Below are positions 7,637-15,206 of a stretch of 31,245 nt of DNA, piece after piece (position 1 is the first letter of the stretch; the number at the start of each line of letters is the position of its first letter). Under the pieces are notes generated by a model. That model had not been told where the DNA came from. It saw only the letters and a program-made list of their open reading frames with translations, and made no database searches. A program made the translations under genes and the position numbers. The stretch is taken from positions 1 through 31,245 of IMG/VR virus record IMGVR_UViG_3300033141_004299. One strand, given 5' to 3'. The DNA is from a virus.

Positions 7637-7903
7637 ATGGATAAGGTGTTTTCGGCAAGAGAGGCTGCTGAGATTTTAGGTATTTCAAGAACAGCGATTG
7701 GCAAACTTCTCAAGTCTGGTGTGTTAGAGGGTAAGAAAAATGAAAAAGGGTATTGGGAAATTACGAAAAATGATTTGGATGTTTATATTGCCTCTGATAA
7801 TGAGCCACGTACAGATGCTATTAAAGAAGATCAGGAGAAGTTTTTTGGAGAAGAACCCAAGCCTTCTCGTTTTGTAATGAATGATTATGTTCCTGGCATG
7901 TGA
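7637..7903 (+). CDS. Helix-turn-helix DNA-binding protein (excisionase/MerR-like)
   Basis: 88 residues with a winged-helix HTH of the HTH_17/excisionase type in the first 55 residues: FSAREAAEILGISRTAIGKL, followed by a wing GVLEGKKNEKGYWEITKNDL. The C-terminal tail is acidic. AAGGAGG at 7621-7627 is 9 bases upstream. In head operons such a small HTH protein is often a small-terminase-like or transcription-control factor; here it could regulate late genes or bind packaging sites. The DNA-binding call is firm; the role is not. Confidence 0.82.
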   Translation: MDKVFSAREAAEILGISRTAIGKLLKSGVLEGKKNEKGYWEITKNDLDVYIASDNEPRTDAIKEDQEKFFGEEPKPSRFVMNDYVPGM

Positions 7904-7922
7904 AGAAGGGAGACTGAAAAGG

Positions 7923-8012
7923 ATGAAAAGATGTTTTATCTGGATTCTAATATTATATTTACTTGAGAGGGTAGAAAGTGCTTGGCCTGAAAAGGCGATG
8001 CATCATAATTAG
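7923..8012 (+). CDS. Short signal-peptide-like ORF overlapping the transglycosylase
   Basis: 29 codons from ATG 7923, beginning MKRCFIWILILYLLERVESA and then WPEKAM. It has a basic N-terminus, hydrophobic core and ESA|W cleavage-like end, very like a bacterial signal peptide. AAGGGAG lies about 10 bases upstream. It overlaps the 5' end of the transglycosylase gene in another frame. It may be a small lysis peptide, or a signal sequence separated from the downstream gene by a frameshift. See findings. Confidence 0.35.
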   Translation: MKRCFIWILILYLLERVESAWPEKAMHHN

Positions 8013-8568
8013 TGTTTTCTGTTCTGTTTTTTCGTATAACATAACAGAATTATATGATGCCGAGCTGGATATATTTCCTGAGGCACCTTGTTATTTTGTC
8101 AATGCTGGGCGAATGCCCAGGCAGATATTAAAAATGGCAGATTATGCGAGGCTAAGGAACCCAGATTTAACTGAGAGTCAAGCATTTGAAATTGGAGATG
8201 CCATCTGGGAAGTTTCTTATGATTATGATCTGGAACCCGAATTGTTAATGGCCTTGATAGAAACAGAATCTAATTTTGGGGTTAATGCTGTTAGCAGAAT
8301 GGGAGCTAAGGGTTTGACTCAGGTAATGACAAGATTTTTAACGGGCAAGAATGTTTGGCTTATGGAATTGGAAGAAAAAGGGATTATCAGTGAGGAACAC
8401 GAAATTTTTGAAATCAAGAAAAATATAACTGCCGGGGCTTATATATTGAGGTTATGTTTAGATTTAAGTGATTCTTTAGAAGAGGCTCTTTGGAGATATT
8501 ATGGTGAGAAGTCTTTGTGTTATGCTAATTCAGTAATGACAAATTTGAAAAAGATAAAGGCGTATTAG
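7978..8568 (+). CDS. SLT-type lytic transglycosylase
   Basis: 196 residues, GTG start with GAGAGGG 6 bases upstream. A basic, hydrophobic N-terminus (LKRRCIIISVFCSVF) may be a signal or anchor segment. The catalytic domain follows the soluble lytic transglycosylase pattern: LLMALIETESNFGVNAVS with the catalytic Glu in IETES, then MGAKGLTQVM (family GLMQ motif) and KKNITAGAYILRLCLD, ending with ALWRYYGE, akin to the ALxAYNxG motif. It cleaves peptidoglycan glycan strands, either as an endolysin or as a virion entry enzyme. It lies far from the holin-like genes but in the same operon. Confidence 0.85.
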   Translation: MLGLKRRCIIISVFCSVFSYNITELYDAELDIFPEAPCYFVNAGRMPRQILKMADYARLRNPDLTESQAFEIGDAIWEVSYDYDLEPELLMALIETESNFGVNAVSRMGAKGLTQVMTRFLTGKNVWLMELEEKGIISEEHEIFEIKKNITAGAYILRLCLDLSDSLEEALWRYYGEKSLCYANSVMTNLKKIKAY

Positions 8569-8570
8569 AT

Positions 8571-11393
8571 ATGAGAATAGAAGAGGTTTCTGAGGATAAA
8601 TTAAAAGAGATAGCTGATGCCGAGTTGTATCAGTTAAGGCTCCGCTCAAGACAATTTTATGAAAAATACACGTTATTTGAAAAAGATAACCTTTTCATAA
8701 ACGTGGATTGGGAAGATTTTTTCAATAAGTATGGGGTTCTCATGTCTGAATTTGAGATGAGGGGTTTGAATTTCAATAAATGGGAAATGGATTCTGTTTT
8801 GTATTCGAGAATATCTCTGGCAGAAGATTTTCAAATTAAAGTTCTTGGTTCAATGGCTCAGACCAAATCTCCGCATGGAAATCACTTTAGCCTGTTGATA
8901 TCAAGGAGAGGTAAGAATATATTGGTTGACCCCGCTGTTCACAGGTCTAAGATTGGTGAAGATATTGACTGTATAGTTATTACTCAGACAGACAAAGACC
9001 ACTGGATTTATATTAAAGAGTTTGAAGGTGTGCCAGTGTATTCGGTTGGTGCGATTCTTGACGCTCTCCCTCCCAATGATTTTCATCCTATGTTAAGACC
9101 GCTGGGGTTTGATGGTCTTATAATACGGCCTATTAAAACTACTCATAAGGTGGGTGCTCCATCTATAGGAATCAGGGTTGATTTTGGGGGCATTAAAATT
9201 TCGATTTTGCCTGAATTCTTATACCTTTCAAAGGCCGCAAGAGATTTAACAGCAAAAACCATTTGGATAGCCGGATGCGGAGATTTTGAAGGTGATGATG
9301 AAAAAGGCGGCAAGCTTTCTTTTGTGTCTCTTATTCAGCTTGCTGAAGAACTGAAACCAAGAATGATTTATCTGACGAATCTTAGAAAGGATATTATTAG
9401 ACATAAAGATAAGGTAAATGAAGTTTTGAAAACCTGGAAAGGTAGAATATTGGAGGATGGCGACATTCTCAAGATAAATGATTTCAGAAAGGTAACGTGG
9501 AAATTAGGAAAGCCCGCCTATAGAATATTTGAGATTGAAGATTTGAAGAATACGCCCTATTTTGATAAAGGTCTGGCACTTGTAGAGGTGAAATTTGACG
9601 GTGTGAGGACAAAGATAACAAAGAAAGGGAATACTATTAAGATTTTTACTGACCCGGAGGATGTAGAGAAGCCGGATAAGACTGATAGGCTTCCTTTTCA
9701 AGTTGCAGAGCTGAAAGATATGGAGGATGATTTTGAGGGGGATTCGGAGATTGTTATCATTGAAGGCGGGGAAGTTCTCCATAGAACAGCAACAAATGCG
9801 TTATTGAATTCTAAATTTGACCCTGAAGAATTGAGTGCCAAAGCTCACATTTATATTTTTGATATTCTTAAATACAAAGGGGAAGACGTTTCAACTTGGC
9901 CTTTGAAAGAGCGAAAGGAATTGTTAAGTAAGTTTAAGGATACCGAACATATTCATTTTGTGCGTGCGACTTCCGATTTAGAGAAAGATGCTTTGAGTTA
10001 TAGAGTGAATCTTGAGAGACCTTCTGAGATTAAGAAGGCAGTTAAAAAGATTATGGGTATGTCCCGAAAGGGAAATAAATATCCCAAATTCTTGGCAGAA
10101 GGTGTTATGATTAAGTTATTAAATGCACCTTATGAAGAACCTCAATCGCATTCAATGGTCAAATGGAAGGAAAAATTTGAGATTGATGCTCTGGTTATAG
10201 AGAGATACCAAATAGTGAGAGAGAAGAAGCTTACTCAGACATTCAATTATTTGCTTGCTGTAGGTGATATTTCTAAAGAATGGGCTGAAGCAATTGAAAG
10301 AGCCGATAAGAATGCGGTTGTAAAATTCAAAGGGAAATATTACAATGTCATCGGAAAATCGGACAATACGAACCAGAAAGTAGAAATTGGCTCAATTCTC
10401 AGGGTGGCATCCGAAGATGTTAATAAATACGAAACAGCCGACCCAAGATATCCTTATTATAAGGCTTATGTCTCCATTGTAATGCAACCGGTGCCGGAAA
10501 AGAATGTTCCAGATAGAATGGAGGTGCTTGAACGACTTGCCGAGTTGACTCCGAGAAGGGAGGCATTTGCAAAACAGTCTATTAAGGATGATGTGAGGAT
10601 AAGTATTAAGAATGGCAGAATTCCTAAGGAAATATATGAGAAGTATGCGAAGAAAAATGAACCTCTACCAAAGGAGTTTTACCCTGATTTTGAAGAAGGG
10701 ATAATGTGGGCGCAGTTCCATTTTAGAGGCCTTGAACCAGACGACACAAAAAAGTGGGAACAAAAAAAGATTAGTTTAGCTGAACTTTTAAAGGGTCACA
10801 ACATGCATTGTGACCTCAGGATGAAATTGGGGGATAAATTTGTCCAATGGGTTTTGACTGAAGATTCTATTGATGGGTATATGAATGCTCTTAAAGGGAA
10901 GAGAGACCCGAAAACGGGTAATGTTAATAAAGCCCTTTGTCTTGTAAAGCCATCAGCTGAAGAGCCTCGAGGATTAAAAAAAGAGGATAAAATAAAGGAA
11001 GCATTATTAGATATGGAGTCTGCTAAACGTGTTTCTGAACTTGCTTTATTAAAAGAGTCTTTTATAATCAGAGCAGGAGATGTTGGAGCAACTGCTTATA
11101 AGGATGCCTGGATGCAGGCGATATGTCTTGGAAGAGTGAAAGCGGGTCTTCAAAGGGATGATGTGCATGAGTATTTCTTTTATCCTGAAAAGTGTAAAGA
11201 TAAAGAAATATTAAATGGCCGATATATAATTCGATGTTTTAAAGTGGGAGGAGGAAATAACAGATGGTGGTTTTGGAAGTGTAGTGATAATCCATTGCCA
11301 ATCGACCCTATTGAGCACAAAGCACAAAAAAATTCGTATTATCCGATCCCCGCAAAGAAAGTAAAAAAGTTTGGGAGAGAGAGTTATAGATGA
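8571..11393 (+). CDS. Multidomain MBL-fold / ATP-dependent DNA ligase / 3'-phosphoesterase-like protein
   Basis: 940 residues. Residues about 95-320 read as a metallo-beta-lactamase fold (NHFSLLISRRGKNILVDPAV, TQTDKDHW, THKVGAPSIGIRV) whose usual HxHxDH motif is altered to Gln139-x-Asp141-x-Asp143-His144; His192 is kept. Residues about 330-640 are an ATP-dependent ligase: adenylation motif I EVKFDGVR (Lys341), motif III IYIFDILKYKGEDV (Asp431), motif IV LAEGVMIK (Glu510), motif V MVKWKEKFEIDALV (Lys531/Lys533), then an OB-like part. Residues about 710-800 resemble the LigD phosphoesterase: WAQFHFRG, then MHCDLRM (His746, Asp748, Arg750) and FVQWVLTEDS. A C-terminal part includes NGRYIIRCF and RWWFWK. 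It probably seals DNA with end processing. It begins just after the transglycosylase stop and ends overlapping the next ORF (ATGA). Confidence 0.88.
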   Translation: MRIEEVSEDKLKEIADAELYQLRLRSRQFYEKYTLFEKDNLFINVDWEDFFNKYGVLMSEFEMRGLNFNKWEMDSVLYSRISLAEDFQIKVLGSMAQTKSPHGNHFSLLISRRGKNILVDPAVHRSKIGEDIDCIVITQTDKDHWIYIKEFEGVPVYSVGAILDALPPNDFHPMLRPLGFDGLIIRPIKTTHKVGAPSIGIRVDFGGIKISILPEFLYLSKAARDLTAKTIWIAGCGDFEGDDEKGGKLSFVSLIQLAEELKPRMIYLTNLRKDIIRHKDKVNEVLKTWKGRILEDGDILKINDFRKVTWKLGKPAYRIFEIEDLKNTPYFDKGLALVEVKFDGVRTKITKKGNTIKIFTDPEDVEKPDKTDRLPFQVAELKDMEDDFEGDSEIVIIEGGEVLHRTATNALLNSKFDPEELSAKAHIYIFDILKYKGEDVSTWPLKERKELLSKFKDTEHIHFVRATSDLEKDALSYRVNLERPSEIKKAVKKIMGMSRKGNKYPKFLAEGVMIKLLNAPYEEPQSHSMVKWKEKFEIDALVIERYQIVREKKLTQTFNYLLAVGDISKEWAEAIERADKNAVVKFKGKYYNVIGKSDNTNQKVEIGSILRVASEDVNKYETADPRYPYYKAYVSIVMQPVPEKNVPDRMEVLERLAELTPRREAFAKQSIKDDVRISIKNGRIPKEIYEKYAKKNEPLPKEFYPDFEEGIMWAQFHFRGLEPDDTKKWEQKKISLAELLKGHNMHCDLRMKLGDKFVQWVLTEDSIDGYMNALKGKRDPKTGNVNKALCLVKPSAEEPRGLKKEDKIKEALLDMESAKRVSELALLKESFIIRAGDVGATAYKDAWMQAICLGRVKAGLQRDDVHEYFFYPEKCKDKEILNGRYIIRCFKVGGGNNRWWFWKCSDNPLPIDPIEHKAQKNSYYPIPAKKVKKFGRESYR

Positions 11394-11452
11394 TTGCTTT
11401 AAAATGTTTCTATTGTGGAAGAGAGCATTATAGATATGGAGGTGGTCGGTAG
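11390..11452 (+). CDS. 20-aa CxxC mini-protein
   Basis: ATG 11390 overlaps the ligase-gene stop (ATGA), and the TAG at 11450 is followed directly by ATG 11453. It encodes a 20-residue peptide with KCFYCGREHYRYGGGR, a zinc-knuckle-like CxxC with a His. The tight linkage on both sides suggests translational coupling. It may be a genuine mini-protein, or simply a coupling device: its 3' end contains the GGAGGTGG that serves the next start. Confidence 0.45.
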   Translation: MIALKCFYCGREHYRYGGGR

Positions 11453-11602
11453 ATGCCTTATCAGATATTGGCAAAACAAGAAAAGATTAATAGTCCTACC
11501 TTTGCATATCAAGCAGTTTATGGAAGAGAGGATTTTTGCCTGGTAGGGGTGTTGGGCACAAAGAACATATATGTGATGGAGTTAGTGTGGATGAGCATAT
11601 AA
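11453..11602 (+). CDS. Likely true 5' start of the XkdF-type gene, shifted frame
   Basis: ATG 11453 has a strong GGAGGTGG about 9 bases upstream, and the frame runs 49 codons. Its first 28 codons (MPYQILAKQEKINSPTFAYQ ... YGREDF) read like a normal phage protein N-terminus. After the T5 run at 11533-11537 the -1 frame continues as LPGRGVGHKEHICDG, the long downstream protein, whereas this frame continues with an unconvincing hydrophobic tail. I infer that the two were one frame and are joined by a -1 shift or separated by a one-base deletion. Confidence 0.5.
   Translation: MPYQILAKQEKINSPTFAYQAVYGREDFCLVGVLGTKNIYVMELVWMSI
11531..11539 (+). other. Possible -1 frameshift site (T run)
   Basis: GATTTTTGC. 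A ribosome reading GAT-TTT-TGC can slip the Phe tRNA back one base on the T run and continue TTG-CCT into the downstream open frame. An extra T would give the same fusion. Whether this is recoding, mutation or sequence error cannot be decided here. Confidence 0.4.
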
Positions 11603-14139
11603 AGTGCGAATGGATTGAGGAGCTTAATAAGATTCCAGGAATAGAGATGCGAGCAAGCTGTTATGATGATAAAACGGAAGTATATACTGATGATGGTTTT
11701 AAATTATTCAGAGATGTTTCAACTGACCAACATGTTTTGACTCTAAATCCTGAAAGTCAGAGTCTTGAATGGAGTAAAATAGTAAGAATATTTAAATATC
11801 CTTATAAGGGGAAATTAAAAAGATTCAAATCCAAGAGTTTGGACCTTTGTGTAAGTCCTGACCATAATATGGTATATACTCTTCATTGGAATAGGAATAA
11901 GATTCATTTCTCGACTCCGTCTAAGATGCATAAAAAAGCTATGTTTTTGAATAAGGCTAATTGGACAGGGGAATCGTCAGAAAAAATAAATATTAATGGT
12001 AATGATTTTAATATGATAGCGTTCTGTCAATTTATGGGCTATTATCTTTCAGAAGGTTCTCTTAAAATGCGGAATGGGAAAAAGACCGTTACTAATTCTG
12101 AGTTAGCTACTAATTATTCTATTACAATTGCTCAAAGCAACGATACAACTCGTGAAGAGATGAAAAAGAATCTATTAGGATTGGGTGTTAAGATTAGGGA
12201 GGGTTATAAAGCAATATATATTTCTGATAAACGATTAGGAAAGTATCTATCTCAATTTGGTAAAAGTTTTGAAAAATTTATTCCTTTAGAAATTAAAAAA
12301 TTAGACCAAAAATATATTAAGGTTTTTCTTGATGCTTATTGTGTTGGTGATGGACATATAAGTCTCTCCCACACATGGAAAGGAAGTCGTTTTTCTGAAA
12401 GGAGAGTATTTACAACATCATCTAAACGAATGGCAGATGATATTGGGGAACTTTTGATAAAGATAGGACGGTGGCCCCATTATTATTTGAAAGAAACGAA
12501 GGGAAAATCCCATAAATTTGGGAACGGTGTTTATAAAATTAATCATAATGTATGGACAATCACAGATTGCCGTTCTAAATTTATTTGGAAATATGATATT
12601 AGCGATGAAAAATATGTGGGATTTATTTATGATTTGGAAGCCGCTCATAACCATATTTTATTAGTGAGAAAAAATGGACGAGTTGTTTGGTCTGGAAATT
12701 GCGAAGGGCATTCTGATGAGCGGGTTGCTTACATTGTATTTAGGTTGAGGGATGGGGTTAAGATACACCCTGTTGATATTGTTGCTGAATTAAATAAGAG
12801 AGAGGGACTTTATTCTAAGACCGATGTTGGTAGTGAAGGCAAATCAAGAATTGTTGTTGCAGGCAAAACGTATTATGGAAAGCCAGGGTGGGAGAAGTGG
12901 TGGGCTGGAATGATTGAAGATTTAAAGGATGTAATGGGTAAGGTTTCTAAAGATTCTTATTTGGGATTTGAAAGGATTCGGGAGCTTTCTAAAGATGGTG
13001 AATTTCAATACCTCGAGTTTGATACATCAGAATTAGTCCCTTTTGTTTGGATACCTGAATTTATTTCTCTTGCTGGTTCTGTTTTGTACGAAAGGGAAGA
13101 TGGTAGAGAACCAAATGATATTGATCTTATTGTGAGAGCGGAAGATGAGGGCGAGGATAAGTATAAGGTGATATTAGATTCGGCATTGAGATTGAAGATT
13201 GACAGGGTATTGGAAGAGCAGTTTGGAAATAAGTCAAAGCAGTGGGTAGGAACAACATACGGTCCGAACTGGCGTTATCAGCCTCTCTTTGATTTGGTAC
13301 TTGTTCCTCATAAGCCAACTGAAATTCGAGAAGTGAATGAGTCTGAATTTCGAGATAGATATTATAAAGACAAGGGGGCTGATATTGAGAAGTTGCATTT
13401 GGAGGAATTTAGAAGCACAGGTGTTGATAGGGATATAAAGAATCCAAGAGACAGATGGAAGCAACTATTTGCCGACCTGCGTTATCTCTCTTTAGGTTAT
13501 GCCAGAATTAAAGAGGGAAAAGGATGGGGTGAATGGAAACTTGATGATGTGAAGAGATATTTTGCAAAAGTTGTGGATGCTCTTCGGTCAGTGTATTTTC
13601 CTATTTTGCCCCCAAATGAAGGGGATGAAGAGTATGACACTGATTATTGGAAGTTGTATAGAATTTCAAGTAGTTTAATGAAGACAAAGCCCCCAAGTAA
13701 GGAAACTGTTAAGTTATGGGATAGAAAAAGAAGCGAAATCATTAAAGAAGAATTGGAAAAAAGAGTTATTCCAATATTTGATATTTCTAAATCGGAAGAT
13801 GAGCACATTGTTTGCGGAGTTGTTTACGAACCGGATGAGGTTGACACGGATGGACACGAGGCAAGTGCAGAGGAAATTGAGAAGGCGGCTTATGATTTTA
13901 TGGAAAATGTACGCAAATTTAAGATAGGTCATAGGTTTGAATTTACGAAACAAGTATCTATTTTAGAGAATGTGATTGCACCCGTTGATTTTCTTTTGGA
14001 GGGACGTTCTGTGAAGCATTTTGTGAAAAGAGGTACGTGGTATATGGTTTTGAGAATAAATGATATGAATGTGTGGAAGAAAATAAAGTCGGGGGAGATA
14101 ACAGGGTTATCTATGGCGGGAAAAGCAATGATTTCTTAG
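11536..14139 (+). CDS. Nucleotidyltransferase-like / XkdF-type prohead protease with intein (C-terminus split off)
   Basis: 867 residues from a TTG, about 520 after removal of the 347-residue intein. The N-terminal extein has HICDGVSVDEHIKCEWIEEL and SCEGHSDERVAYIVFRL around the intein site. A Pol-beta-type nucleotidyltransferase signature follows: LAGSVLYEREDGREPNDIDL (Gly514-Ser515 ... Asp528-x-Asp530) and a third acid in FDLVLVPH (Asp586). The last about 100 residues are the XkdF protease: HIVCGVVYEPDEVDTDGHEA, KIGHRFEF (His799), GTWYMVLRI and GEITGLSMAGKA (Ser859), probably the His/Ser catalytic residues that cut scaffold and capsid. The protein stops right after the Ser motif. In relatives the chain continues into LKxIxLxEISLVxxPAN, which is found at 15207, beyond an endonuclease gene. 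The true start is probably 11453. Confidence 0.85.
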   Translation: MPGRGVGHKEHICDGVSVDEHIKCEWIEELNKIPGIEMRASCYDDKTEVYTDDGFKLFRDVSTDQHVLTLNPESQSLEWSKIVRIFKYPYKGKLKRFKSKSLDLCVSPDHNMVYTLHWNRNKIHFSTPSKMHKKAMFLNKANWTGESSEKININGNDFNMIAFCQFMGYYLSEGSLKMRNGKKTVTNSELATNYSITIAQSNDTTREEMKKNLLGLGVKIREGYKAIYISDKRLGKYLSQFGKSFEKFIPLEIKKLDQKYIKVFLDAYCVGDGHISLSHTWKGSRFSERRVFTTSSKRMADDIGELLIKIGRWPHYYLKETKGKSHKFGNGVYKINHNVWTITDCRSKFIWKYDISDEKYVGFIYDLEAAHNHILLVRKNGRVVWSGNCEGHSDERVAYIVFRLRDGVKIHPVDIVAELNKREGLYSKTDVGSEGKSRIVVAGKTYYGKPGWEKWWAGMIEDLKDVMGKVSKDSYLGFERIRELSKDGEFQYLEFDTSELVPFVWIPEFISLAGSVLYEREDGREPNDIDLIVRAEDEGEDKYKVILDSALRLKIDRVLEEQFGNKSKQWVGTTYGPNWRYQPLFDLVLVPHKPTEIREVNESEFRDRYYKDKGADIEKLHLEEFRSTGVDRDIKNPRDRWKQLFADLRYLSLGYARIKEGKGWGEWKLDDVKRYFAKVVDALRSVYFPILPPNEGDEEYDTDYWKLYRISSSLMKTKPPSKETVKLWDRKRSEIIKEELEKRVIPIFDISKSEDEHIVCGVVYEPDEVDTDGHEASAEEIEKAAYDFMENVRKFKIGHRFEFTKQVSILENVIAPVDFLLEGRSVKHFVKRGTWYMVLRINDMNVWKKIKSGEITGLSMAGKAMIS
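11659..12699 (+). mobile_element. LAGLIDADG intein in the XkdF-type protein
   Basis: 347 residues. Cys1 in CYDDKTEVYTDDGFKLF opens block A; block B is LDLCVSPDHNMVYT. Two LAGLIDADG dodecapeptide motifs, FCQFMGYYLSEGSL and VFLDAYCVGDGHIS, mark an endonuclease that spreads the intein. The end is HNHILLVRKNGRVVWSGN before Cys+1, with Ser-Gly-Asn in place of the usual His-Asn, a known variant. Splicing rejoins RAS to CEGHSDE. Confidence 0.92.
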
Positions 14140-14183
14140 ATTCAATTTGTTTTTCTGTTTTTTTGTTTTATTATATTTGTATT

Positions 14184-15050
14184 ATGGGAAGAACGAAAAT
14201 AAAAATAGAAAAGACTTGTTTATATTGCGGTAAAACGTTTACTGTTTATCCATCAGGAAGCTCTCGTAGATTTTGTTCTAAGGAATGTAGTAATAAAAAT
14301 AGAATGAATAAAAGGACTGGTATAGAAAAAGATTGTTTAGTTTGTGGCAAAGTATTTTATGTTTTTCCGAAAGATAAACATCAAAAATGTTGTAGTATGA
14401 AATGTTCTTTCATATTAAGGAAGAAAAAGACCCCAAAAATAAAAATTATATGCAACGGTTGTGGTAAAGAGTTTTTTGTTACGCCTTCACACAGCCATAC
14501 CAAGTTTTGTAATAAGAAATGTTCCCATGAATATCGAATGGTGGAAAGAACATGTGAGTGGTGTGGCAAAAAATTTAGTGTTAAATTATCAAGAGTTAGG
14601 AAAGGTGGGGGCAAATTTTGTAGTCGTAATTGCTATAGTAGATGGCAAGGAAGCGATGAAGGTAGGAAAAAGATGCGTGAGACAATATTAGAGAGTTATG
14701 CATCTGGTGGAAGAAAGCCAAATCGTCACTTTAACACCTCAATCGAAGTTGATATGGAAAATGAATTGAAGAAAATCGGATTGAATTACACTCCTCAATA
14801 CTATATCAAAGGTACTGGTTTTGTGGATTTCTTCTTGTCTGATTATAATGTTATAATTGAATGTGATGGAGACTACTGGCATAATTTAGAGGAACAGAAG
14901 AAAAAAGATGTTTCCAGAGATTTTAATGCTGAATTTCTTCATCAATATCCCACATTGAGATTCTGGGAACACGAAATAAAAGAATCACCAAAGGAATGTA
15001 TTAATAAAATTAAGAAATTTATAAATAAGAGAGAGGCGATATTAGAATAG
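14184..15050 (+). CDS. Homing endonuclease: four zinc ribbons plus Vsr-like nuclease
   Basis: 288 residues from ATG 14184; the frame is open upstream but overlaps the protease gene. Four successive Cys modules (CLYCGKTF/FCSKEC, CLVCGKVF/CCSMKC, CNGCGKEF/FCNKKC, CEWCGKKF/FCSRNC) are DNA-binding zinc fingers. The C-terminal domain (about 180-288) is of the PD-(D/E)XK Vsr-like EDxHD type: SIEVDMENELKKIGLNY, FVDFFLSDYNVIIECDGDYW-H and LRFWEHEIKES. Such enzymes are free-standing or intron-borne homing endonucleases (the I-Bth0305I family). It lies exactly where the XkdF protein should continue and has no clear ribosome binding site, consistent with a selfish insertion. No group I intron core was found around it. 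Confidence 0.85.
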   Translation: MGRTKIKIEKTCLYCGKTFTVYPSGSSRRFCSKECSNKNRMNKRTGIEKDCLVCGKVFYVFPKDKHQKCCSMKCSFILRKKKTPKIKIICNGCGKEFFVTPSHSHTKFCNKKCSHEYRMVERTCEWCGKKFSVKLSRVRKGGGKFCSRNCYSRWQGSDEGRKKMRETILESYASGGRKPNRHFNTSIEVDMENELKKIGLNYTPQYYIKGTGFVDFFLSDYNVIIECDGDYWHNLEEQKKKDVSRDFNAEFLHQYPTLRFWEHEIKESPKECINKIKKFINKREAILE

Positions 15051-15137
15051 ATTGTTTTTTCACTTGTTTTTTTTAAGAAAATAAGTTAAATTATATATTA
15101 CTTAGAATTTTTTGGTTTTAGGAATAGACAAAGCTAT

Positions 15138-15189
15138 TGCCTAATCAACAAAAAAGGTTTGTAATAACTGATGTTGATTAGGCATTTTT
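15138..15189 (+). terminator. Rho-independent terminator-like hairpin after the endonuclease gene
   Basis: A perfect 13-bp inverted repeat TGCCTAATCAACA (15138-15150) / TGTTGATTAGGCA (15172-15184) with a 21-base loop, followed by TTTTT and then GTTGGG. It lies 88 bases after the endonuclease stop and just before the next ribosome binding site (GGGAGGAG at 15193-15200). It could end the endonuclease transcript. If strong, it would also cut off the scaffold and capsid genes, so it is probably leaky or a relic of the inserted element. Confidence 0.6.
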
Positions 15190-15206
15190 GTTGGGAGGAG
15201 ACTACG

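Noticed and set aside
14140-14183. Sigma70-type promoter for the endonuclease gene
   Set aside because: TTGTTT (14147-14152) and TATATT (14172-14177) exist, but the 19-base spacing and T-rich composition make it no better than chance.
14140-15206. Group I intron around the Vsr-like endonuclease gene
   Set aside because: The 5' side has only about 45 bases of T-rich DNA and the 3' side about 155. An AGACTA near 15199 resembles the P7 strand, but no partner GTC-type strand follows. The stop in the protease frame and the new ribosome binding site favour a plain insertion.
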